From contig NC_092637.1 of assembly GCF_039555335.1 (NCBI RefSeq), forward strand, positions 38,032,526 to 38,096,525: a DNA stretch of 64,000 nucleotides. Direction: 5' to 3'. Numbering within the stretch: the first letter of the stretch is position 1; the number at the start of each line of letters is the position of its first letter. Below the pieces are notes generated by a model. The model did not search any database. It saw only the letters and a list, made by a program, of their open reading frames with translations, and was not told the DNA's origin. Source of the stretch: Amphiura filiformis (lineage: Eukaryota > Echinodermata > Ophiuroidea > Amphilepidida > Amphiuridae). A program made the position numbers and the translations under genes. Positions 36,101 through 45,470 of the stretch are shown piece after piece.

Positions 36101-39100
36101 GCTCAACTCTAACTTTGCTTGGACGAATTTTTGTACTCAGGTGTATCCGGGTGGAAATTGTGCATAATTGTGGTTATACGAGAATCGTTTTGAAGCCAAA
36201 CCTTTCGACATGGCCCGCCCCTACCTGCAAATTGCGTTAAAATCCTGGCTACACCACTAGGCCTGAATTATTCGATACGCAATACTTTCGCTGCTCTCGA
36301 ATGTGGGCCATAAATCGGTCATTATCGATATTATTATATTATGAATTTAACAAATCTAACTATGGCTATTGTGTACAAACCTAACTATGGCTATTGTGTA
36401 CACAGTATAATGAACGTATTTCAATTAAATAAAATTACATTGTATTTTCACTTACTTCACATTTCAGGAGATTGTAAAAAAGACGGCATCATATGCGGTA
36501 AGAATGATAGAAATGTTAAATATATTAACTACTTTTATAAAAAGAGAAATGTACACGCTTATGCTTTCACATTAGGGGATTAGGGCTAGCATTATACACC
36601 AATCCTCGAGAAGCATTTACTGTATTTGGCCCTCTGTTGACGGAACCACAAATGTGTAGTGTGTACAATTGAATATATGAATACAAAACCCACCCAAGTC
36701 CATACTTTAGCCAAATTGAGTTAAGCATGGGAAATTGTTGCTATACACAGGCCTGTCATATGTATGAAAGAACAACTCAAATTCATCCTCTGTGTCTATT
36801 GAGCATGTAAAAAATAGCATGTATGAAAGAACCACCCAATTCCATGATTTGAGTCTTGTAACACATTGATTGAAATCCAGTATGTACAAAAGTCCACTTG
36901 TACCACATTCATTGCTAGAGAGTGACTTTTGGAAAAAAATGGGTTTAATAAAGGAAAGTGTGTGGTTTATATTACATGGCAGAATGCTTACCAACATTAT
37001 ACATACCTGTGCTTTATTTTGTATTATCTTACTAGTGGTAATCTCATTCTAACATTGTCCAAAATTTAAAATGAACCCCACGAAGTCCCTGAAATGCTAA
37101 TCGTCATACCTAATACAGGTTAATCCACTCATTTGCACGTAAAACTTACCATATTGACCAGGTAAATCTAACTGAATTAAAATGATACAAAGGTTTTTCT
37201 CTCAAAATCACTTCCAATGGACTTGGGTGGGTTTTGTATTCATGTATTCAATTATTGTGTATAGCACACTAACAAGTAATTGACGGATCCCCCGACTCTG
37301 GGACACCGCAGTTTTACGTCGGGTTGGTGTATATGAAAACGGGGTTATCGTGCACCCTCGGAAACAACTTCTAGATCAGAAAAATGCGTAGAAAATTATA
37401 AGCTATGTTAACAAATTAAAAAAAGATGAACATAGAGGTCAACAGGGGTCAAATTTCATACAACAGGGGGGGGGGGTGGTCATGTTTTTGGCCACACAGT
37501 GGTCAAAAACCGAAAGTGCTCCGATTTCAATGAAAATGGTCTCAAATTGTTTGTAAAATGAACTCAAATAAGAATAGTTCTCACCATCTAGGCTGTTTCG
37601 TAACATCATAAAAAAGGTCATGGTCAACAGGTCCTGTAGGAAGCAATGTGGCTAATCTTAATTGATTTCAGCAATAACAAAACCTTTTAGATAGTGCAAA
37701 CTATTCCTTATTTAACGTCTTCGGCAATGGAAGACGCAGTCGTAATGAAAAAAACTTCCTTGACTATATAATGGCTGAACTATAATATTTCAGCTTTTGT
37801 CAGATGGCGAAACCAGTCAAACACACATTGTATTGGTTCTAGAGTGTACCTAATCAAGTCCGTTCTTACTGCTTCTTCTCAGATTGTCCCAATAAGTGTC
37901 AGCATGGTGGAACTCTGAATGCCAATGAATGCACATGTTCTTGTCAGAACGGATGGTTTGGAATATCTTGCCAGCGTAAGTAGGCTTATCTTGCTTATAG
38001 AGTACTTTTAAAATTACCTCATAGGAGACTGTAAAAATAATGTTGAAACACGGTTGTTTGATGGCATTATAACGGAGTCATTTTTAAAGAAAAGTTGAAC
38101 AACGATGGCGCTATTTATCTTAAATCTTGTTTGCATCTTTGCAAGGGGTATACATATGTATAAAGGTATTAGAACATCAGCAAAAAGAATACCAAATGAC
38201 AAAGGAATTTTCAAACAACTTTTTATCATGAAATGTAATGTATAACTCATATTATATGGCTAATTTAAGCTATTAATTATATGTAATAGCGGCTTCAACT
38301 TGCACACAAAAACAGTTTATAGAATAAAAATTACCACAAAAAAAGCAGGAAAATATTAATGATTTGATATAGAAACGAAAAGTTATGTTAAAAATTGCTA
38401 CAAAATATAATTACGTGTACATACATTTTTATTAGTATGATAGCTATTGGTATTACTCAGGTCTACAATTGAACATTATATAATGTTAGAAATATTAATA
38501 AATGATTTTCGCGTTAAGGGGGTACTACACCCCTCGATAAATGTGTGTCTATTTTTGCATTTTTCTCAGAAACTAATAACACAGTGGTAACAAAAGTTAT
38601 GTATATTATAGGGGCAAGGAATCCAATTACTTCACTGGAATTTCAGTGACCCAAGACAAGCGGTTTGTTATTTATGATCAGAAATAAGGTACCGCTAGGA
38701 TGTACCGCGTTTCCTATCATATATACTGAACCGCTTGTCTTGAGTCACTGAAATTTCAGTGTAGTAATTGGATTCCTTGCCCCAATAATATACATAACTT
38801 TTGTTACCAGTGTGTAATTATTTTTTTGAGAAAAATGCAAAAATAATCACAAATTTACCACATGGGTGTAGTACCCCCTTAACTTCCACTTCCAGAGGCT
38901 TTAATAGCAGAGAGGTTTTGAATATATACTCCTCTATAATCCCCTAGACGTTGAGGTGTCTGCTTTTGAATTGCATTTCGCAAACTCTATAATATCTATA
39001 TCGGTACATTGTATTTTCAAGCATTATGCAATAGGAAATTGGTCCAAACTTAACAATCAATAAGATATGTCACCATAATAAGTGCTTACAATTTGTTTCA

Positions 39101-39293
39101 AATGTTTGTTTTAAAGAATAATAAGAATCCGTGTTTTTGTTTGTTTTTGTTTTTGTTTGCAGGGGAATGCACAGATGAAATCGGCTATTACTATTGTGAC
39201 CCATTTTACAATATTTACTGCGATAGCTCCCCCGATTTAGTTGCTAAACATTGTCCAGCTATGTGTGGTGATTGCGGTAAGAAAATGTATTAA
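20099..39293 (+). CDS. Gene B: secreted CAP-EGF-ShKT protein, possibly decaying
   Basis: Exons: 20099-20167, 22544-22592, 24644-24792, 30576-30788, 33056-33159, 35941-36033, 36468-36497, 37883-37975 and 39163-39276, the last perhaps read on to a TAA at 39291-39293. Domain order: signal peptide, propeptide with KR, CAP domain, Cys-rich hinge, CKKDG mini-module, EGF-like, ShKT. It would act outside the cell. ShKT modules occur in many secreted proteins besides channel toxins, so no toxin role is claimed. Oddities: the CAP1 motif is changed from GHYTQ to FQYFH; the hinge exon has a one-base frameshift giving TGA; exon 2 exists twice because of a tandem duplication. These suggest relaxed constraint, although the EGF and ShKT exons are intact. 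Confidence 0.82.
20314..21396. mobile_element. Foldback element in intron 1 of gene B
   Basis: Left AAGACATTTTGGTATAATTC then AAAAACAGCTTGATCAATT; right AATTGATCAAGTCG then TTTTTGGATTATACCAAAAT. Inner segments (CTTTTTATGC and GCATAAAAAG) also pair. About 1.1 kb, no frame. Confidence 0.6.
22240..22442 (+). repeat. Probable LINE 3' tail with (ATTG)n
   Basis: Text ending GATGGAAATAATTGATTGATTGATTGA resembles a retroposon 3' UTR with a tetranucleotide tail. Duplicated at 26660-26850. No coding part attached. Confidence 0.35.
22544..22592 (+). CDS. Gene B exon 2 (first copy): linker
   Basis: 49 nt encoding EFEQKLGVKTGVPDLL, after a T-rich tract and CAG, leaving in phase 1 at GTATG. It joins in frame to exon 3 (24644). 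It lies in the first unit of the 4.4-kb tandem duplication. Confidence 0.85.
22668..22690. repeat. (CT)n microsatellite
   Basis: CT repeat just downstream of gene B exon 2, expanded in unit 2 (27080-27110). Confidence 0.9.
23064..23282. mobile_element. TACCGTAAAA-family MITE in duplication unit 1
   Basis: Left end TACCGTAAAACCTCGTCTAC; right end decayed (GATTTTACGA). Copied into unit 2 at 27485-27702. Confidence 0.7.
24421..24561. repeat. GTCGTGTTCACACGGTCGGA foldback
   Basis: Exact 20-bp inverted ends with several TTACCGGTAATAA palindromes inside, 141 bp in all. A related block lies at 62198-62470. Confidence 0.85.
24644..24792 (+). CDS. Gene B exon 3: pro-region and start of CAP domain
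   Basis: 149 nt, phase 1 in and phase 0 out. Encodes DITNGDAEVVKRQTTGKI (KR site), then KAEKDAILNRHNELRGQVSP and AEDMEYM, the first CAP helix. Open throughout, unlike the gene A counterpart. Its duplicate is missing from the second duplication unit because of a 0.7-kb deletion, so this is the only copy. Confidence 0.88.
26954..27002 (+). pseudogene. Duplicate of gene B exon 2
   Basis: Identical in sequence and splice borders to 22544-22592, but in the second unit of the tandem duplication and downstream of exon 3. It ends in phase 1 while the next exon (30576) starts in phase 0, so including it after exon 3 would shift the frame. It should be skipped, or would yield an aberrant transcript. 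Confidence 0.7.
27485..27702. mobile_element. TACCGTAAAA-family MITE in duplication unit 2
   Basis: Near-identical copy of 23064-23282, sharing its decayed right end; differs by a few substitutions and a single-base indel. Confidence 0.7.
29317..29780. mobile_element. Foldback element spanning the duplication end
   Basis: Left TTCTTGAGTAAAGAAAAATA and AACTAGATAAAAATATCTAGG; right the complements (TATTTTATCTAGTTTTTAAA, TTTACTCAAGAA). In unit 1 (from 25570) it is cut off at 25979, so the duplication breakpoint lies inside it. Confidence 0.7.
30576..30788 (+). CDS. Gene B exon 4: CAP core
   Basis: 213 nt, 71 open codons. Begins YWDDNEANAAEQWAAACRRG, then HDRSNQNQYAAGG, KWYNEYQNY and ends SCKGMCFQYFH. 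It aligns codon for codon with gene A exon 4, but the last five residues are FQYFH instead of GHYTQ, so the conserved CAP1 His is replaced by Gln. Acceptor CTAG and donor GTAAGT are conserved. Confidence 0.9.
31400..31680 (-). repeat. tRNA-derived SINE in intron 4 of gene B
   Basis: The minus strand contains GGTCGCAGGTTCGAGCCCCG (B-box) and downstream CATCGTGATGTGCC and GTAAGGCACTTTATCTCGAC, resembling the widespread invertebrate tRNA-SINE body. The 5' tRNA part is incomplete. Confidence 0.5.
31681..33055. other. End of intron 4 of gene B: no gene seen
   Basis: Contains a conserved stretch before exon 5 (ATGCAAATAAGAAATAC at 32983) shared with genes A and C. Otherwise no recognised feature. 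Confidence 0.5.
33056..33159 (+). CDS. Gene B exon 5: end of CAP domain
   Basis: 104 nt, phase 0 in and phase 2 out. Encodes VVWAKSTHVGCGVALCP and NWWVLICNYSP. Six codons shorter than gene A exon 5 in the loop between the Cys-Pro and NWW. Acceptor TATAAAG and donor GTAAGT match the paralogues. Confidence 0.9.
34850..35744. mobile_element. 895-bp mariner-type foldback element
   Basis: Begins CAGCGTGTCTCAAAAACAAT and ends with the complement of CAGCCTGTTTAAAAAAAATG, each flanked by TA, with arms of about 200 bp. The related intron segment at about 38420 lacks it, giving an empty site. No transposase. It contains a compact hairpin at 35105-35154. Confidence 0.8.
35941..36033 (+). CDS. Gene B exon 6: Cys-rich hinge with frameshift
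   Basis: Reads GNLNMGRPYAEGPSCAGC and then hits TGA in the same frame. From 35998 the sequence continues in another frame as DLGGCRMHENKC, matching the ENKC end of the other hinge exons. The exon is 93 nt where 92 (or 95) would keep phase, so there is one extra base (or two missing) at about 35996. Splice borders are intact. Confidence 0.82.
36468..36497 (+). CDS. Gene B exon 7: 30-nt mini-exon
   Basis: Encodes roughly DCKKDGIICG between TTTCAG and GTAAGA, same length and phase as in genes A and C. It links the hinge to the EGF-like exon. Confidence 0.85.
36657..37272. mobile_element. Foldback element between gene B exons 7 and 8
   Basis: TIRs of about 45 bp: left TGAATACAAAACCCACCCAA then GTCCAT; right ATGGACTTGGGTGGGTTTTG then TATTCA. 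Internal 600 bp has no frame. Confidence 0.75.
37883..37975 (+). CDS. Gene B exon 8: EGF-like domain
   Basis: 93 nt, phase 1-1. Encodes DCPNKCQHGGTLNANECTCS then CQNGWFGISC: six Cys in the EGF pattern C-x3-C-x10-C-x-C-x-C-x8-C with the typical GWFG before the last Cys. A symmetric phase 1-1 exon is typical of shuffled EGF modules. Confidence 0.93.
38052..38505. repeat. Intragenic duplicate of 34689-35835
   Basis: Shares GGTTGTTTGATG, GAAAAGTTGAACAA, GGCGCTATTTATCT and TTAATAAATGAT in the same order with the segment around 34.7-35.8 kb, but without the 895-bp element inserted there. Confidence 0.7.
38518..38878. mobile_element. TTAA MITE with GGGGGTACTACACCC ends
   Basis: 361 bp, arms of more than 120 bp, TTAA at both borders (38514-38517, 38879-38882), ends GGGGGTACTACACCC and GGGTGTAGTACCCCC. 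Fits non-autonomous piggyBac/Kolobok-type elements. Between gene B exons 8 and 9. Confidence 0.85.
39163..39293 (+). CDS. Gene B exon 9: ShKT domain, likely last exon
   Basis: Encodes RECTDEIGYYYCDPFYNIYC, then DSSPDLVAKHC and PAMCGDCG: six Cys in ShKT order (C, C, C, C-x3-C-x2-C). At 39276 the sequence GGTAAGAAA could be a donor (the gene C counterpart has the same GGTAAGAAA), or translation may read through to a TAA at 39291-39293 after KKMY. I found no convincing further exon downstream before gene C. Confidence 0.88.
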
Positions 39294-40255
39294 TCCCATC
39301 TGTTTTTAAAATAGCTTGAAATGTAGGTTTATACATTGGCAGGTGTGTCATCCGTATATCCGTATAATCCATGAAAGCCAAAATCAAACGTTTAGAAGTT
39401 GTAAGCATTCGCGAATGTTTTTTTTCCTAAATACCGTGAGTTGCACAGCAGAGCCAATTGATATCCTTTTCGACTTAGCTCTCGTATAGAGCCTCTACCA
39501 CTACCCATAATACACGAGCAAATATTACAAGGTGTACACATCATATTATATATCCACAATCTCAATAATGCATTAATGATCACAATCACTATGATGAACG
39601 TATCACTGACTATACCCCGAAGTATAATTTTGGTATATCAATGGGTGTGCTTTCATTTGAGACTAATGCGCCTAATTGGGAGCATTTGGGCAAAAGTGCC
39701 CCTAAAAGCGCCCAATTAGGGCAAATGTGGGTGCGTTTCGGGTGTTTTTGGTAGAAAATCGGTATAGTGATGGGTGGCAAAATTAGCAAAAAGTAGGTAT
39801 AGAGAAAGTTAGCATCCAAAAGTCTGCGTGGCACATCCCCGTAATTGTTTTCGAAGACCCCCCCCCAACTAGACTTTAAACGCTAAATTGCACAACGTTT
39901 CTTAACATGTTCAATACCTTAATACCAGGTTCAAATTCCATAGCTTCATGTGTTTAATTTCTTAACGCAGGTAATCGAATTCCTAAACGTGCTTATCATT
40001 TAAACATATTATTTTATGTTAATGTTAGTAACCGGTTATCGAATAGAATATAAAATATGTTTGCTAAAAATAGTGTATAGCTGATATTAGACTTAATACA
40101 GTCTTCAGGTTTGATTGAGGTATGTTTTTCATTTCCTATACAGAATGACATTATGATCTATACCAAGGCCACGAAGACTACCAGATACCAAGTTTATGAT
40201 TAAATATAGTCTAATATTAAGGTTATATATAGTACAATCATTATGTTACATGTCC
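39294..40255. other. Start of the B-C spacer: no gene seen
   Basis: Downstream of gene B. No clear poly(A) signal close to the stop codon; a C-run at 39859-39866. Nothing else supported. Confidence 0.5.
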
Positions 40256-40257
40256 CT

Positions 40258-40635
40258 CCCAGGGGTCATCTGATGTCAAATTACTAAAAAGTGTCGTATG
40301 GGCATGAAACTTTGTAGGTACAGTCAACATTTAAAGCAACATTTTTTGAAGGTCATTTTGGGGTTATCCAAGGTCACCACGGGTCATCTGAGGTCAAATT
40401 AGTAAAAACTCATATATGGGCATGAAACTTGGTGGGTACAGTCAACATTTAGAGTTATAAGTTTAAGTCATTTTGGGGTCATCCAAGGTCACTCAGTGGT
40501 CATCTGAGGTCAAATTACTAAGAACTGTCTTATGGGCATGACAGTCGACATTTAGAGTCAAATCTTTGGAAGGTCATTTTGGGGTCGCCAGGGTCATCTG
40601 AGGTCAAATTAGTAAAAACTGTCATATGGGCATGC
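40258..40635. repeat. Tandem repeat of about 115 bp with AGGTCA half-sites
   Basis: About 3.3 diverged units, each with GGTCATCTGAGGTCAAATTA, then TATGGGCATGA, CAGTCAACATTTA and AGGTCATTTTGGGGTCATCC followed by AAGGTCA. AGGTCA/GGGTCA hexamers recur as direct repeats spaced by four bases. Confidence 0.85.
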
Positions 40636-40639
40636 CGAG

Positions 40640-43600
40640 AACCGCCAAATATGGGTAACCGCCTAGTCTATTTTAAAACTGATGCATCAATGACTATGTT
40701 CATCATGTCATATTGTATCATTCTCACATAGATATGGAAGTACTAGTTTATAAACCGTTCAAACCCATGGGAACGTCCTTTATTATTATAATACTAGTTC
40801 TTTGTTATTATATACCTAATCCTCTTACGCCGTCTCGGTAATGGATGTCTGGATGTTTATCTCCGGAGTGATGGGTTCTGATCATGGAGGTAGTAGGGGA
40901 CGCACCATTAGATATCATCGGGGGGGGGGGGGCTAGGGTGTTTGGGTCAGGCAAAATGTTTGTTTTTCGCCGCCAAATTTTTCTTTGGGTCTTATGGGTA
41001 CCTGGATTTTATTTGAATGAAGGTGACTCTGTCATGCTCGACGTCATATTGCATAATTGCTATACAGTATATGCAATAAACCAACCAGAACAGTATAACA
41101 ATTGAAATAATAGGCACGTTGGAGGGCAGTTCTAAGATAGGTTAACGTCACAATTCTGTATTATTATTCAAGATTGTAACGTGTGTCTATGCTGCCATGT
41201 ACCTGACAACAGACACGCCCCCGGTACAAACAGATATAATTGGGAAAAGAGCGTGATTATGACAAAAAAAATTAAAAAATTATACTTTAAGGCATTGTTT
41301 TTTAAATTTTTGTATGGCACATCATACATACACATGTGCTGAGGTCAAAAAGGGAACAATTTTGTTTTTGACCCCTGACTCACCTGCCATTCCAAACAAC
41401 CCCTTAATTTACTATGCGAGCAATACACTATGTTTACATCTCCACCATGTCCACGACAGACAATTTACATTGTACAAGAATATTTAACCAGTTTGCTGTT
41501 TTCTGTTAAAGTGGCGTTGAATAGGGGGCTGGATTATAGGGATTTGGAAATGTGCTAAAAAATCGCCTGCTTTTAGACAGAGCTGTTGAAACTTTGAGCT
41601 ATACATGCTCATGATCATGCTGAAGAACATGTACATATAATTATTAATCAAGAACATTCTTCTTGCACAAGATGTAAAAACCTATAAACAGACAAAATTG
41701 GGGTTTTGTGGGCCTATTATGCAGTTTCAGTAACTTGTCTGATCTCATTTTTTTCATGAGTTTTGACCATCATGGTATCACGGAATGAAGTAAAAGAAGA
41801 CAATATCTGAAAAATGCTCCGATTATAACCAAAATGGTCTCAACGATTCAAATTAAGAATAGTTACACTACCTAGGATGTATCGTCACCATGATAAATTC
41901 ACCAAATAGGTCAAGATCAATACGGTTCAATGTTTATTTTTGTCAAATTTTGTTCAATCCACACAAAAAAAGGTTTTCTCTGGTAATAACGATTGAGAAA
42001 AAGTATAGTTTGGCCTATCTGCGGCGTAGGATTCAACATTGATCGGGGAGTGGTGTTTTGTTTACATTACCCTATCAAGAGTGTCCTAACAATATTATTT
42101 TGTAGTTTATTTTCTATTGTATCCTGTTGGAAGGGAAACAGGGGGGCAGTAAGTAACCGCCACTCATCACTGGTTACGCCACTGATGATTACCAATCATA
42201 TTGTTGAATCCATCTCAGCGACAAGAGATTCATGTCGACATTATTAACAAATGAAAACCACACACAGTGCCAATAAGAATAACAATACTTATATACTAGG
42301 TTTTTATCTTGCTGATTTTATTAATATGTACCATCACCTTTGAAGATCGCGATCATCAAAATAAAACAAAGCATTACGTTACAAATCCCTCACACAATTT
42401 GACTTATTTTATCAACGTTTTTGGCTGAAAGAGGAGTAATATTTCATTCAACCATCATACACTGAACATCACGTCGCTTGCTAAATGTCAACATACGACG
42501 CATCAAGTAAAGGCTCATTTAAACTGAACAAAGTCATAAATGTCACTAGTTGGGTCACTATACTATTCTTTGTAATGTAAGCTCATTGTAACATAATGAT
42601 TCACAAGCGAGACAATTTTATACTATTTTAATCAAAATTGGAGCATGGGTCCATGTTTAACTCTGTGGAGGCAAAAACATGTCATTAACCTATGTGCATA
42701 TAAATAACTCGAGAACTGGACTTCGAAGACGGACAGGTCAAACTATACTTATTCTTCATAATTCGCCATTTTTGGTTTATCCAAATTAACATATGTACCT
42801 TGCAGGATTTTCTAGGGACTTTAAGTATGGTGTTAGTGAAATCTTGCTTTACTTGGACTAGTGTGTCAAACTACTTGTCAGTTGGGACACTTTCAATAGG
42901 GTAATGTAAATAAGCACCTCCCCTTTCCTCGAACATGTTCAATCATATAATGTTGCTCCTATGTGATGGGGAAGGAGAAGTTAAGGAGGGTTTCGGCTTG
43001 TCACACAAAAAAGCGGCATTTAACTCGGATTATAGTAAACTGATCAGCACAGGGACTCATAATGATTTCCTCTGGGAATTAAATATGTCAAAAAAGAATG
43101 TATTATCATTTACTATAATGAATGATAAGGGACTTGTAACGTAAGCTGATTTACTATAATTACATTGTATTTAATATTTAATCTTTAAGCGTGGTATCCG
43201 GAAGTCGTCTTCATCTAGGTAGACCATAGACGGGTCAGATCTCATCTGTATAAAAGGGAAACATACGACACGTTATTCTAAAAGCTTTAGATGAACAACA
43301 TTTACGTGAAAAAGAAGAAGAAGAAGAAGAAGTCCTCATAAAAGAAGGTCAATATGGAAGGAAAAAATGCCAGGCATGTTTAGTGTTAAAGGTGACACTG
43401 TACTCTTTATTTTGATATAGGATTTTCCTATTACTTCCAAAATTTCAATGACACTATTATCTTTGTGACTGCGATTGTATGAAAGTATGCACAATCACAG
43501 GTTTTTGCCTCTTTCCCAAAAAATTACCATAAGTTCTGCCCTAAACGTATTGTTTGCATCTTTTTTGATCCAAGTCCCCATTTATCTCAGTTGTCATTAT

Positions 43601-43945
43601 TTGACATGATTGATATCACGTAAACTTACCATTCATTACACGGCGGTTCGCTTCCAGTTGCGGCTACTGCAATGAAAAGAAATGGGGACAAAGAATCATA
43701 CCATGACTATTCATACTTTGACATGCATCAGTTTTCACGACATAGGCAATCGGCATGGATCCGAAGTGATCTTTGTCAGGACTAACGGACAAAAGTGGAG
43801 TCTGCCCCGTGTTTCAAAAGACTGAAGAACTGACCCTTAACAAGGAATTTGCACTGTAAATCACACGCTTAACAGGGATTACTAAAAAAAGTGTAACAAT
43901 CATATAACCAATTTTACTAATATCCGCGAAGCCAATTATAGCCAA
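40640..43945. other. B-C spacer: no gene supported
   Basis: Holds a G-run (40919-40932) and a short GAA tract (43310-43332). An open stretch at 42935-43144 has no recognisable domain, splice support or paralogue. No RNA gene recognised. Confidence 0.45.
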
Positions 43946-43950
43946 TCAAG

Positions 43951-44343
43951 GTATACACTTTAAATCCGTACCTGTAACACCTTTTGAACACATTTAAGGC
44001 GTTTTGCCAAATAGTTATTATTTATTATCTACATCACAGAGAGTCTACATGTACCTTCTCAGAAAAAAAAATGGTTTCACGTATTCTAATACACATCGCA
44101 AGTCCAAAATAAAATCCAAACCGTCTCTTTGGTTTACAAGTTATCACACTTTGAATTTGTATCTAAACGCATCCTAAACACTTAGTGAGGGTGTTGATTT
44201 TATTTTGGACTTGTGATGTGTAGGAAAATAGGTTTCAAAATATGAAACCTTTTTTCTTGAAAGGTACATGAAGATAGTAATAAATAATAACAAAAAGCAC
44301 CTGACGTGTTTAAAAAGTGTACAGCTAGGGATTTATAGTGTAC
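43951..44343. mobile_element. Foldback element next to the split MITE
   Basis: Arms include GTATACACTTTAAATCC / GGATTTATAGTGTAC, TTATTATTTATTATCTACAT / AGATAGTAATAAATAATAA and CACATCGCAAGTCCAAAATA / TATTTTGGACTTGTGATGTG. 393 bp. Confidence 0.75.
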
Positions 44344-44595
44344 CGTAAAACCCCGTCTACAAGCATATATATAGTGGTTTTTTTTTTTTATAAAAGCTTA
44401 ATTAATTCGAAGCAATCGTTAATATACCAATACAATTGATCGGTCTTAAAATAATACTCGTTTGTATATGCTTGGATCCGTAATTTATTTGCTCAAACTC
44501 CATAATGGCGACTGGATTAACCCTAACCCTACCCGAGGTTTTTTGGCTATCGGAAGGGAAAGAAGGAACGAAAAGGAGAGAAGATGAAGAAGAAA

Positions 44596-44690
44596 GTCAC
44601 TTGGCACCCCTGGATTCGAACCTCGGACCCCTCGCATGCCACGCAGAAGATCCCCAGCATGTAGCTACACAGGTGACGTTGGCCCGGCCA
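44596..44690 (-). repeat. tRNA-derived SINE-like segment
   Basis: The minus strand has an A-box-like TGTGTAGCTACATGCTGG and a B-box-like GAGGTTCGAATCCAGG, with ends able to pair (CACC and GGTG). The cloverleaf is poor, so it is a tRNA relic in a SINE rather than a working tRNA gene. Confidence 0.45.
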
Positions 44691-45425
44691 ACGATTCCCT
44701 GGGTATATGGTCGAATCCAACGAAAAGTGTACACGGCATGTTCAGGGCCATAACTTAAAAGTATTAATCAATGGGCATTCGTTTTTGTATTGTGTTTATT
44801 TGCCTTGATCATACGCTTCGCGCCATATATAATAAGACCCCCTTCTGTGAAAAACTTAGACACAGAGACCACAAAACATGCTATTTTTACCCATTTTTTC
44901 AAAATATTTCTTAAAGTATTTTTAAAAACATCTAAATCAGTTATGAAAAGAAGTCATTGGATTGAATCTAAATTGATTTCCTGAAAGGTGTGTATTCAAA
45001 GATTGCCTGTTCAATTTTTCACATATTTGTACATAAGTATGAATTTTTTGTGATAATATTTTGAGTGGTATTTTTTACATTACCTACGAATACAATTTTC
45101 ATAGCACTAGATATATCTTTAAAAATGGAAATCACTAATAAATGCGCAATTGATACAAGCTTTGATATGTCCAATACTGAAATGCATTGCATTCGGACAT
45201 CTTTATTATTGTGTTTAGCTGCCAGAAATTCTAAATGGCACAAAGGTAGGTTTGGTAAAAATATGCATTACCTCCGAATACATGTTAAAAGCTGTGCCAT
45301 TTCCACAAAGTGAGAGAATAGTAAACAATAGTTAAGCAAGAGGTGCAGGGTAATACACTCTTTATTTCTACCAAGTTTCAATAACCTGCGTTTAAATATT
45401 TCTGAGATGTCAACAATAAAAGCAA

Positions 45426-45470
45426 GTATTCGTAGGTAACTTTCGGTAACCGAATGTTACCTACGAATAC
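45426..45470. repeat. Perfect 15-bp inverted repeat
   Basis: GTATTCGTAGGTAAC and GTTACCTACGAATAC separated by 15 nt. It is the central pair of the ten-copy motif set inside 44521-47269. Confidence 0.95.
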
